Assembly (NCBI RefSeq): GCF_030035675.1
Contig: NC_084481.1
Location: forward strand, 231,662,927-231,726,926
Source of the DNA: Rhineura floridana
Lineage: Eukaryota > Chordata > Lepidosauria > Squamata > Rhineuridae
Direction of reading: 5' to 3'
DNA: 64,000 nt
In this document: piece by piece, positions 35,086 to 47,100 of the stretch
Numbering within the stretch: position 1 is the first letter of the stretch
Layout: each line of letters starts with the position of its first letter
Position numbers and translations under genes: made by a program
The notes under the pieces: model-generated
What the model saw: the letters and a program-made list of their open reading frames with translations, nothing else
What the model was told of the DNA's origin: nothing
Database searches by the model: none

Positions 35086-35087
35086 CC

Positions 35088-35205
35088 TGTGGGTGCAAAT
35101 TCCATAATTTTAACTATGTAGGATAAAGAAGTCCTTTCTCTTGTCTGTCCTGAATCTTCCAACATTCAGCTTCATTGGATACCCATGAGTTCTGATGTTA
35201 TTCCC
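35088..35205 (-). mobile_element. CR1 LINE coding fragment
   Basis: Reverse of the CR1 segment encoding KKLNVGRFRTDKR and the following QRIVKLWNLLPQ region (gtcctgaatcttccaacattc). Only about 110 bp remains. Confidence 0.8.
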
Positions 35206-35969
35206 AGAAGTCAAAGATTGTCCCACCCAGGAAAACTCTGGAAATGTCTTATTCTCTGTTGCTACATCAGCATCTGGTCAATACACACTAGTAACCATGT
35301 GCCATCCTTATGGGAACACACATCTGTATTTCTTTTTAATTTCTTTTCTGTACCTGAAGTCAAGATCCTTGACTCTGTTTTCCAAAAATGCCACTGCACT
35401 AGGACTCCATTGCCTATTCTAGCAGAAAATAAAGATGAGCACAAGATCCCTCTTCATCCTAGTACATTTCTATGATGTTTTTGCTCTTTGCACTCTACGC
35501 ACGAAAAGAGCAGCCACAAGAATGATACTATGTATTCCTTGCTGCTTCACACAGCCACTTGCAGTGGACTAGATCTGAAAGGCAGGAAGACATGTCAAGT
35601 GTGCCATTTCAACCAGCAGGTGAGGGCATTAGCGTCAGAGTAGATCTCTGGTAGGTAGGGTGGTTCAGCCAGCTGCTTGGTATACTTGTGGGTAGATATG
35701 CCAGATCTGCTCAAGGCATGTATGCATATTGTTTCCGGAGGCAAATGAGAATTCTTGCCCCTGAAGAAGACTACTTGCGAGTAAATGCTCAGCCTGCCAT
35801 GGTAAGAGACAACCGTGCAGGGGCAATATTTCTTGCAATTTTTGTTCAAACCTCATGGGAGAGGCAACATCTGGAAATGGTACCCATCACCCAGAATGCC
35901 AGCTGTTGCTGATGTGTCCTGGGGCACAACCCACCTTCAACTTAAAAAATGCATGATTCTGTTTTCATA

Positions 35970-35975
35970 TTTATT
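35970..35975 (-). terminator. CDKN3: Candidate poly(A) signal of CDKN3
   Basis: TTTATT on the + strand (AATAAA on the minus strand), about 285 bp beyond the CDKN3 stop codon, with little competing signal between them. Confidence 0.5.
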
Positions 35976-36260
35976 ATGAAGTCAACCACATGTTGGATAT
36001 ATTGTGTTTTATGAATCCAGTCTCCAGATGTGCCTAAACCAACCTGGATTTCTGCTGTTAAAACATCACACTGTTGCTCATGGAGTTTAAATTTGTTCTT
36101 TCTCACCTCAAAGAGATTGCTAGGGAGATATTGACAGAATAACTGACCGATACATTCCAGTAAGACATTAGAGGTAAGTTCATTTTCAGCTGTGTACGCA
36201 AAGCAAACAAACTGCAACATGAACATATAAGAAGCTGCTCAATTCCAATCTCACTGGCTT

Positions 36261-39200
36261 TTATCGGGATACTGATCTTGCTGTTGCACCTTCTGTTGTT
36301 AGATGGACTGCCAGGGTGTCTTGAAAGTCATGGAGGTAGTTGTATTGCTGCAAGAAAAAGCAGATGATGATTTTAGGGTGAACGAACTGCATAATCTGGA
36401 TGACTAGCCCTAACGTCCAACCACAGAGGCTGAAATGAGAAGAAGGTAGTTGTGAGAAATGCCAAAAGGAGCCAGCACTCATGACTCCCGGCCCTTCCGC
36501 TTTCTAGCTGTCAATCATGCAGACCCCTCCCTCCTCAGGTTCTACAAGAGGTGGATAGTAGTGCATTAATTCCTGTCTGATGGACTTTAGATTCATAGAG
36601 TGTCTTTCATTCTCTCCCTCCCAAATGTACTTGCTTAGAGAGGCCATGGCCCAGGATCCTTCAAATCTCCTTGCTCAGAGGTCCTCGATTTTGGCAGTTT
36701 TCAGAAAATGCCAAGCTCTCTACATCAGAGAGAAGCATGGGAGATACTGATCCCCCCCCTCCACATACACACACCTATGATTTTTGCAAAATACCCTAAT
36801 TCTGCAAATACTTGGTTATAAGGTTGAGAACAAAGCATGGAGCCTCAACACGTATGTTCAAGACAAGGAGATTTTCACAGTTTATTTTGAGCATGTGTTT
36901 CAGTGCCTTGTGTGTGTGTGAGAGAGAGAGAGTGAGAGAGCGAGTGAGCGAGCGAGAGACTAATGATACAGAAGACGCAGCTTGAGCATTTGCTAAGAGC
37001 AAAGACATAAGGACAATCAAGAACTAAAAAAAAGGTAAGGCATACAATAGAGAGTTTGCATACAAAAGGATACAAGGCTTACTGATATAAACAGAGGGGC
37101 CAGGAGCAACCAGGCAGGATTTTGGCATGGTTTTGTCAGTGAAAGCAGAAATGATGTATTATGGATACTGTCACCAGCAACATGATGTTCTGCTTTAACT
37201 CTTAGGAAGCCAGGACAGCCTTTTAGTGCCAGACAAAACACTGCCTTTAAATCAGGTGTCACTCTTTTATCTCCCATCCTACTTCCTGTCAAGCCCGTCA
37301 CAACCTACCATCGTACCTTTATGGTTTGTATTGCGCCTGAACCCCTCAAGTCTCGGAGGCTGTCTATGGCCTGCTGTGGGACTATTGTGTCAGATATCTG
37401 AAGCAGGAGACAAGCTGCTACTGTAAAGAGCAAGAGATTTCCTATTAACACAGCTTAAGGAAACGAATAGTTTTTAGAGAGGAGGCAGAATCTGTTTCAA
37501 AGCCAGGGCAATGGATATTAAGACGATTAAGATTGCAATCCTATGCACATTTACCTGGAAGTAAGTCCAGCTGAACTCAGTGAGGCTTGCACCTGAGTAG
37601 ACATGTCCGGGATGATGCTGTATGTCAGGGATAAACACCCTGTGGCTCTCCAGATGTTGTTGGACTCCTGCTTCCATCAGCCCCGGCCAGCATGGCCAAT
37701 GGTTAGGAATAATGGGAGTTGCTAGTCCAGCAACATCTGGAGGTCTATAGGTTCTCCATCCCTGCTGTACATGTTCCAAGCACATTCCCTCACCCACCCA
37801 GCAAGCGTAAAAGAACCCTGCGAAGCATTTATTAGACTTGTTCTTGAGGCTAAAGCTAAGAGAGCGAGGCTTGCTTCAGGAACCCCACAGAGTTTGTGGC
37901 TGAGCTACAGGCCAGCCCAGAAGTATCAGACTATACCTTTTTGAACTTCATGGCTTTCGCTCCGCTGTGTATATACTTGCCAGTTGAGGATAACTCTTCA
38001 GGCTTCTGATGAACTGGACTCTAGTCCCTAAATGCTTCTGCCATAATACCATCTGTGAATAGTTCAGGTGCCACAAGAATCTTTGTCTGGTTTGCTCAGC
38101 CAGGCTTTAAACCAAGGATTTCCAGCTCCAATCTCATAGTGTTTATCATGAGACAGGTCTTGTAAAGGAATCCCACTTTCCCCTTTTTATTGCACATGCC
38201 CTCCAGATGATGCTGAACTACACTTCCCATCATCCCTAGCCATTGCCAGTGCCTGTTTAGGCTAATGGGAGTCATAATTCAGCAACATCTGAAGGGCCAA
38301 AGATTTCTCTCATCTTGCATGTATCATCTTGGCTCCTCATGGATGTGCACAGCCAGTGATTCTCTTCTTCCAGAGCCTCCTGTTTCAGCCTCTAGGTATT
38401 TTGCTGGGTGGGGAATCTGGTGCTGTTAAAAAATCCAATAAGGACTTGTTTGAGACATGGCAAATTTCTCCAGCTCAGCAGTGAAAAAGCTTCAGCTTTT
38501 TTCATCTGCAAAGATGAGGCTCTGTGTACTGCTGGATGAAATTCTGTATCATACTAGGCACCCTTTTCCAACTGTTGGGTCCCCAGATGCTGCTGGACTA
38601 CAGCTCCCATAATTCCTGGCCATTAGTCATGCTGGCTAGGGCTGATGGGAGTTGTAATCCAGCAACATCTGGGGACCCAAAGGTTGGGAAAGGCTGATTG
38701 ACGCACGTTCACGATCAGATGGATTTATGCAGGAGAATAATATTAAACTAATCAATGCTTTTTAAAAAGGCTTTACTTACTGAGACAGGATCTTCCGAGC
38801 CCTCCGTAACCGCTGAAAGGAAAAAAAGGACTGAACATCTTTTTCAAAGACTGGACAAGTACATTGCAACAGTATTATGAGTCAAAAGGAACTAGCTGTG
38901 GCTGTGTTCTAGAGAGATTTCCAACCTGGTTTTGAGAGGCACTCCCTAACACAGCCTAACACAGCCTAGTGCCATACCAGTGTTTTGGCCTATAACTATC
39001 CATCTGCCCAGCAGCATCAGGTTGCGGAAGCGTGCCCTAGCATATGCACGTCTAGGGCTCCATGTGGATCTCTGTTTCCTGAGCTCCACTTCAAAAATCC
39101 TGCCCTATCCTAGGATTATTGTGGATAAGGCCTCTCCAGTTTTCTTATAATGAGCCTTTTTATTAGTAGTAGTATTATTTCAATTTATTACCCTCTCTTC

Positions 39201-41072
39201 ACCATCAGGACCCAAGGCGGGTTATAACAATTTAAAATTCAGTACTAAAAACTGTTAAAACAATTCCAGTCAGAACAGAAGCTTCTCTGTGGTCTGAAGA
39301 CACCTAGTATAGCTCCATTTTTTCAGCCAAGTGAATCTGGGTCCTGCATGGGGACTGCTGGAAACCTATCGAAAGTTGCCTTTAAGCTCCTAAGAGGAAG
39401 CCTACAACCTAAATGTTGTAAGGGCACACATCTTCCTTGTCATCCTGACTTCACAGGCTCACTGCCCATTTCCAACTTTTCCCTAAAGCATCCCGCTGTA
39501 GAAACTTATTGATACAGGAAGTTTCTCTAGTATACGCTATGTCTGCCTTTTATTTTCTGCCACCTATTCTGGAATGTGATGGCAGCATTCCGGAGGGTGG
39601 CAGCAGCTAGGAGGGGGCAAATTTTTGAACGGTGGTGTTAGCAGAGAACCTGTGGATATGAAAGTGTTTTACCACCTATATGTATGGAGGGAGGACTTGT
39701 ACACTGGAACTCACTGTATTAAGGTTTTCCGATTACATTCAAGGCAGCTTTGCAGTTCTCTTAGAATCACGCAGCATTTGGCAATATCTGGAGTGTCTCC
39801 GTCAGGTATAGGGTGATGGTGTACAGTGATCCCTTGGTTCTGATATGCCTCTAGGAGGTGTGGGACCCGGTACTTTGAAAGTTCTCCTCTGGTACAGAGT
39901 ACAAAGATATCTTGCACCCCATAATTCTTCAGTTCATCTGCAATGAAACCAACCAGTTTGCTTTGTTAAAATGCTAGATGAAGTCATACAAACCTTGTGA
40001 ATCCTAACTCAGAAAACATTTCAAATTGACTTACAGCAAGGAATCTGTGTATCCCATGACCTGATTATGAGGCAAAGTAAGGATGCTTCGCTTAAAGCTT
40101 GCCAACAGAAACTGCAGCGCTCTGTCTTGGAATTTGATATTCTGGCAGGGTGAAAACAGTGCTGGTGGGCTCTGTGAAGAGGATACAAGGAAAGTAAGAG
40201 TTCCTCTCCTCTCCCTCCTCCCAATCTGCTCTGGAGGATTGAGGGAAACCCCAGAACTGATTTAGGGGACTTGGGGGAGAGGAGAGGGTGGGGATGTCCC
40301 ACTGCGCAGCCAAAAGTGCTTGCACTAGCAGGATCATTTAGCTGGATTCCACCCAACAATTCTTTATCCCAGAACCCTAGGTGAGTTACCCAATATCTGC
40401 ACCACCTGGGAGGGACTCATTCCATAGCTTGAAATCTCTATCCTGGAACCAAGTCTACAAGGTGGTCTGACGGCTACATCAGCTTAATTTTTGTATTTTT
40501 AATTTCCCCCTTTGTCTCCTCTGCTTTGTGTAACATCTTGCCTGATAGAGTTCTGAAGGACATGGAAACTTACCACACTTTTGCCAGGTGTCCATATGAA
40601 CCTGTCCATGCGTTTTTTTTTTCTTTTGAGGCCCTTTTCTTTGGGGATACCCTTGCTTTCTTAGATTAGGTAAGTAGCTATCAGGGAAAGGGCCTTTCCT
40701 TTGGTGGCACCCCAATGTTCTTCCAAGGGCTCCTTGCCTGGCATCTCATCTACTTTGTTTTAGGTGCTAGGCTGGGATTTTTTTATTTACCCAGACCTTC
40801 AATGGAGTATTTTTTAGTGCTGCTGCCTTGTGGTGTTTTTGATACTTTAAGTGACTGCTGCTCATTTTGCTCATTTGGATTTGTATTAATATATTTTTAT
40901 TATGTTTTTAACTGTGGCTTTATGTTTCGGAAGCTGTTTTGAAAGCGCTGTTTAAAAACAGGATACAAGTCATTTAAACAAATAAATGATCAGATGACAG
41001 TCCCAGTACCATGTCGCTCTGGGCTCCTACTGGGAGAAAGGGTGGGATATAATAATAATAATAATAATAATA

Positions 41073-41123
<51 letters not shown>

Positions 41124-44100
41124 TCATGAGAAGTGGGAGACTCGGGGCTAACAGGTGTTGAAGGAAGGCTGAAGAATCCGTAAGACATTGATATATAATT
41201 ACCTATGTCTTTCTGAAGGCTTCTTCTAATACTTTTGAATCGGCAACCTAAAATAATGCAGTGTGGATGCATGAAAGAGAAGAGATCAGGTACAAATGCT
41301 GCTAGAAATATTAAAACAAATATTTGTTAAACATTAGACAACTAGGCCCAACAGACTGCCTTGGCTAGTTATATTTAATTTTACCTCACATGTACTGCGC
41401 ACATACAGATTAATGAAGAAGTTCTATACAACTGGGGTGTGTGTGTGAAGCTTATTTATTTATTTATCAAAATTTATATACTGCTTGATTGTAAAAAACA
41501 TGCTGCGGTTTAAAAAAAACATTAAAATTATTGATAACACAGTTAAAAACAAGTAATAAAAACATTTTAAAAACAATTAAAACAGCAACACACTAAAAAA
41601 GATTAAAACACATCAACATGTATGTGTCTGGAATGGATAGGCTTGCCTAAACAAAAAAGTTTTAAGCAGGTGCTGAAAAGAATACAGTGAAGGCACCTGC
41701 TGGATGTTAATATGCAGGTTGTTCCAAAGAGTAGGTGCTGCTACACTAAAAGAACAATTTTTTACATGTGTGGAATAAGTATTATGAGGCACCTGTAATA
41801 GTATTAGTTCTGCAGATCAAAGTGCTCGAGTGGGCACATATTGGGTTAAGATTTTTTGTCTGTCAAATAAATAAGCTTTTTAATAAGCTTTTAGTCATTG
41901 CTGCATACCTGGCAGTGAACATATTCCCAGAAATTGGGAATTGGTTGGTGATAAGGCTAACCTACAAGGAGAAAGCAAGTTAAAAACCTTTACAATTGCA
42001 TTTAAATTGCAAGCAGCAAGTTCTCTTTACAACTGTAGGTCTTGTCCATCGTCAGCAGAAGGGTTTAAAATCTAGCTCAGAGGTGCTTCAGATGGCTACA
42101 TACAGTAAGAGGTTTTATGATCCAGACCTGTGGAGGGACATACAATTTCACTTGAGGGTTCCAAGGTATACGGGTATATTATACAGCCAGCGTGGATTTT
42201 TCACATTCCGCAATATTAAATTGAAAATACCCCCCATGCCATTCTGATGCTTCCCATAAGGTCATTTCAAAACAAAACCTTACAAAACTTATAGTCCTGA
42301 ACTCAGAAACGCTTGCTTAACAACCCTCTCAATTTTCATGGCGATACACAAAACATTCAGAGAGAATCGAGAGTTCAAAGTCTAAAAAGATAGAAAAAAA
42401 CCCCTGATTGAAGGTCTGTGAGGGGAACAGGGCATCTCCTAGCAACTCTCAGCACCCACTAATTATACTTATACCTCCCCTCCTCTGGTGCAGCTGTGAG
42501 GAGGAATTCAGAAGATTTTGCTTTCTGCCAGTCCAGCTTGTTATATTGTCTGAAACCAACAAATTGTGATTAATCTTTACTACATTTTATTTGAAACAAG
42601 CCAACTTCAAACCACTGGTTAAGAATCAGGCTTGTTGAAATAAACCACAGCAAACGTTAATCATGGTTTAGGGTTTAAACAACTTTGTTCAAACTGTGTT
42701 TAACTGAAATTGGAAGCAACATCTTCCAATCTCCTCTTGGAGCTGCACTGTGGTGGAGGAGAGACAAGGATAGACAGAGTACTGCTGATAAATTATGATG
42801 TGATGTCTGAACACAGCCAATATGCGACACTATAATGCGAGTTTATTGCTTACAGGAAATGTAAATTAAAGTGGATCCCTTAACTTATGACTGGCATGTT
42901 TTTTGATATGTATATAAGTGTCTTAAAAGTGCCTAACTCTTTTCTTAAACCAAAGGTTTTTTCATCTGAGAATATTTTACTATGTGTCTTAAAACAGCTT
43001 TGTTCTTATCTGGAGTAAAAATACCACAATTAATGACTGAAGATTAACAATCTTTTTAACTTCAAGGACTTGGTACATCAGAGGTCAGTGACCCCCCACT
43101 TCCCAAATTATTTCACAATAGTTGCTCAGCCACAGAGGTCACTTGGAAATTAAAAGAAGAATACATGTGGGAAGTCCTTGGTTTGAATATTTCCAGATTT
43201 GATCTTTTCTCCAGAAACATTTCAGAGCTCATCTTAACCTTCAAGGTTAATTGTTGATGTAAACAGATTTATGCATGTACTTTGAACTGTTGGAAAGAAG
43301 CAGGACAGAAATTGCCACTGCCACTGGGCTAAGACTGGAGAAAATTAAAGAGAGTTTCCTCAGAAAATGGTGGAATGAGGATAGCAAAGAAATGCAAGCA
43401 GACAATAAGGGATTAAAAAAAAGAAAGAATTGGAGGAGTGCATTGCTAAAAGCATACAGACCTCTGGGCTCCTGCTGGGAGGAAGGGTGGGGTATAAATC
43501 AAGTAAATAAATAAATAAATATAAATACATTAGTAGCAGGAGACTGCTTAGGGAGGTGGTTGGATCTTTGGATGACAAGGGAGTCGAGTGCATGCTAAAG
43601 GAGGAAAAAGAGATTGCAAAGAAGCTGAATGCCAATGGAAGATGCAAGGCAGATCCATGTGCCTGAACTAACTTTCTCAGCAAGGGAGTCTGATGAACTG
43701 AAGCAAATAGTGGTGATGAGTGGTGAAGTTCTAGACCTTATTAACAAACTAAAAATGAATAAATCACCAGATTCAGATGGCATCTACTCAAGAGTTCTTA
43801 AAGAATTCAAATGTGAAATTTCTGCTTGCGGGCTTCCTGTTGGTATCTGGCTGGCCACTGTGAGAACAGGATCCTGGACTAGATGGGCCTCCGAGGTATA
43901 TTATATGAACAAAATTAGGAAAGCTAAAATGTGTGGTCTGTTCCAAAGGAATTATGGGGGGGATCCCCTTAGAAAATAGGCAGCATTTCTGTTCTACCAC
44001 ATTTTTGGACTTACCAGGATACTTGAAAGGGTGCTTGTTCTTCCTCCAAGGGCTCTTCATCTGATGAGTCAAACTTATTTGCCTGCATTGGAATATTTTA

Positions 44101-47100
44101 CATCATCAACATACTTACTGCACACACACTACCTCAGGGATACAAAGCAACTCCCACACTTTTAATAAATAGTTGATACCTGCATAGCAATTCCACGGCA
44201 TTTGTTCATTCTGGTTAGCTAAAAACTGTATCTTGAAAGACTACTGGTTGCCATCCATTAAAATTAGGATTGTCACTTGCCCAGCTGTTGTTTTTAAATG
44301 CCTAGACCCAAATTGTTTGATGATGTATTTATTTTTGTGGTGGATTTAACATTGTTGTCACATCCTCCAACATTTCAGTTTAAAATAAGGTCACAGTGTC
44401 ATCACAGAGTAGGCTGGGAGACAGTTCTAGCAAGGGAAAATGGAGCAGGAGACCTGTGGACAGCCAAGGGTGGAGGTGCAAAGGTCTAGGCAGGCCATAG
44501 GGCCTCCTTTACACAGGTCACACCTCTTGTTGAAGGGCTGTCAGGTTTAAAGATAAAGAACCCGAGGAAGGGAGAGCTCCAGACACTCTTGGATGAGACC
44601 GATTATCTGGATCCATTTCAGTCGGGTTTCAGGCCTGGTTTGGCACGGAAAGAGCCTTGGTCGCCCTGTATGATGACCTTTGTCGGGAGAGAGACAGGGG
44701 GAGTGTGACTCTGTTGATTCTCCTTGATCTCTCAGCGGCTTTCGATACCATCGACCATGGTATCCTTCTGGGGAGACTGGCTGAGTTGGAAGTGGGAGGT
44801 ACTGCATTGTGGTGGTTCCACTCCTACTTGGCAGGTCACCTCCAGAAGGTGGTGCTTGGGGAACATTGCTCGGCACCCTGGACTCTCCAGTATGGGGTTC
44901 CGCAGGGGTCAGTTCTGTTCCCCATGCTGTTCAACATCTACATGAAACCATTGGGTGTGGTCATCCGGAGCTTTGGAGTGCATTGCCATCAGTATGCTGA
45001 TGACGCGCAGCTCTATTTCTCCTTTTCATCTTCTTCAGGTGAGGCTGTCAATGTGCTGAACGGGTGCCTGGCTGCGACAATGGACTGGATCAGGGCTAAT
45101 AAACTGAGGCTCAATCCAGACAAGACTGAGATGCTGCTAGTGGGTGGTTCTTCTCACCAGATGGTGGATGTCCAACCTGTCCTGGATGGGGTTGCACTCT
45201 CCCTGAAGGAGCAGGTTCGTAGCTTGGGGGTTCTCCTAGAACCATCTCTGTCACTTGAGGCTCAGGTAGCCTCGGTGACACGGAGTGCCTTCTACCAACT
45301 TCGGTTGGTAGCCCAACTACGTCCCTATCTGGACAGGGATAACCTGGCTTCAATTGTCCATGCTCTGGTAACCTCCAAATTAGACTACTGCAATGCAGTC
45401 TACGTGGGGCTGCCTTTGAAGACGGTTCAGAAACTGCAGGTTGTGCAAAATGCAGCAGCCAGATTGGTAACAGGGACCAGACGGTCCGAACATACAAAAC
45501 CGATTCTGGCCCGCTTGCATTGGCTGCCTGTATGTTTCCGAGCTCAATTCAAGGTGCTGGTTTTGACCTATAAAGCCTTACACGGCTTGGGACCACAATA
45601 CCTGATGGAACGCCTCTCCCGATATGAACCCACCCTTACACTACGGTCAAGACCAAAGGCCCTCCTCCGGGTGCCTACTCCAAGGGAAGCTGGGAGTGTG
45701 GCAACAAGGGAGAGGGCATTCTCAGTGGTGGCCCCCAAATTATGGAATGATGTGCCTGACAAGGTGCGCCTGGCGCCAACACTGTTATCTCTTCGGCGCC
45801 AGGTCAAGACTTTCCTCTTCTCCCAGGCATTTTAGCGTGTGTTTTAAATTGTTTTTATATTGTTTTAAATTTTAAAATTGTGTTTTAAATTGTTTTTAAA
45901 ATATGTGTGTTAAATTGTATATTTGTTTTAATGTTTTTGATTGCTGTAAACTGCCCAGAGAGCTTCGGCTATGGGGCGGTATACAAGTGCAATAAACAAA
46001 CAAACAAAAAAACGAACAAATAAATAAATCTTGCTCTTTGAAGCTGCAGGCACCTGGACGGCGGACTGAGCAGGCACACAAATCATCAGCTCAGTTTCCC
46101 CATTAGAATGAGATGTACTGTTTTTTGTATCTAAATGGTTAATCCTTATTTTTAAATTTGCATCGGTGCTTACAAACTGCTGTTTGCAAATTTTATGCAC
46201 ATCAGTGTCCTCTTTTTTTTGGCAATGCTTAAGGTAATAGGCAGGATTGCAATGGGATGTAAGAGCAGAGAGGCAAGGTCCTGTAGGTGGGATATAAATG
46301 TAATAAATAAAAAATAAAATCTAGGAACCATTGGGAAGCTGGTGTAGGGATTTCAGGAGGGGCTTTATATGATGACAATACCAAAAAAGGTGATTTGGAA
46401 AAGCAAAGTGATTTACACTGCAAGCCTATGCACATGCCACACTTTCCTGGGAGTAAGCACCATTGAACACAATGGAACAAACTTTTGAGAAAACCAGCCT
46501 AGGATTGATGCACCATGAAGGACTGTTGGCCACTTTGGGCATTTTGTAGGTGAGACAAGGGGACAGAAGTAAAACTATTCATTCTAATCCTTTCTTAGGG
46601 CTAGTTGTGGAGGGTGAGGATGGAGAAGGAAACAAGTGTCAGTTTCAGCCAGAATAAATGTGGGATAAAGAACTTGCCTTTATTTCTCTGTAAATGCTCA
46701 GCCTAAATGGGCAACTGGAAAGCATTTGTTTTCCCAATCTTTGAAGAGCCACAAACATTAGCTTTAACTTAGAGCACTTTAGATTTTACTGCCTGATACC
46801 CTATTTGAATGGACTGTTGATGGTTTGTTCTGTTAGAAAAAATTACGGCATACACACTTTTTTGGAAAAAGGAAATCTACTTTCCCTATTCATTACTCCT
46901 TTGTTAGCCACCGAGGGAGCATAAATTTATGCTGAAGGCCTGGAATAAGATTATTACATAAATAAAACCATAAATCTGCATATCACATATCCTTCCCTTT
47001 GCTCATTTACATGGCTAATTCTATGTGGTTTATGATGGTTCTGACTTGTTTTACCTATATTTTAACACTTGTGTGTGCATGCGTGTTTTTAAGGAATGTA

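Noticed and set aside
36796-37075. Ser/Leu-rich minus-strand frames
   Set aside because: Translations of a GAGA/GTGT microsatellite within CDKN3 intron 7.
41027-41272. Minus-strand frame with a poly-Ile run
   Set aside because: Poly-Ile is the ATG/ATA microsatellite. Only 41203-41247 within it is a real CDKN3 exon.
41996-42247. An 83-codon + strand frame
   Set aside because: No similarity recognised, lies in CDKN3 intron 2 and has no splice or promoter context.
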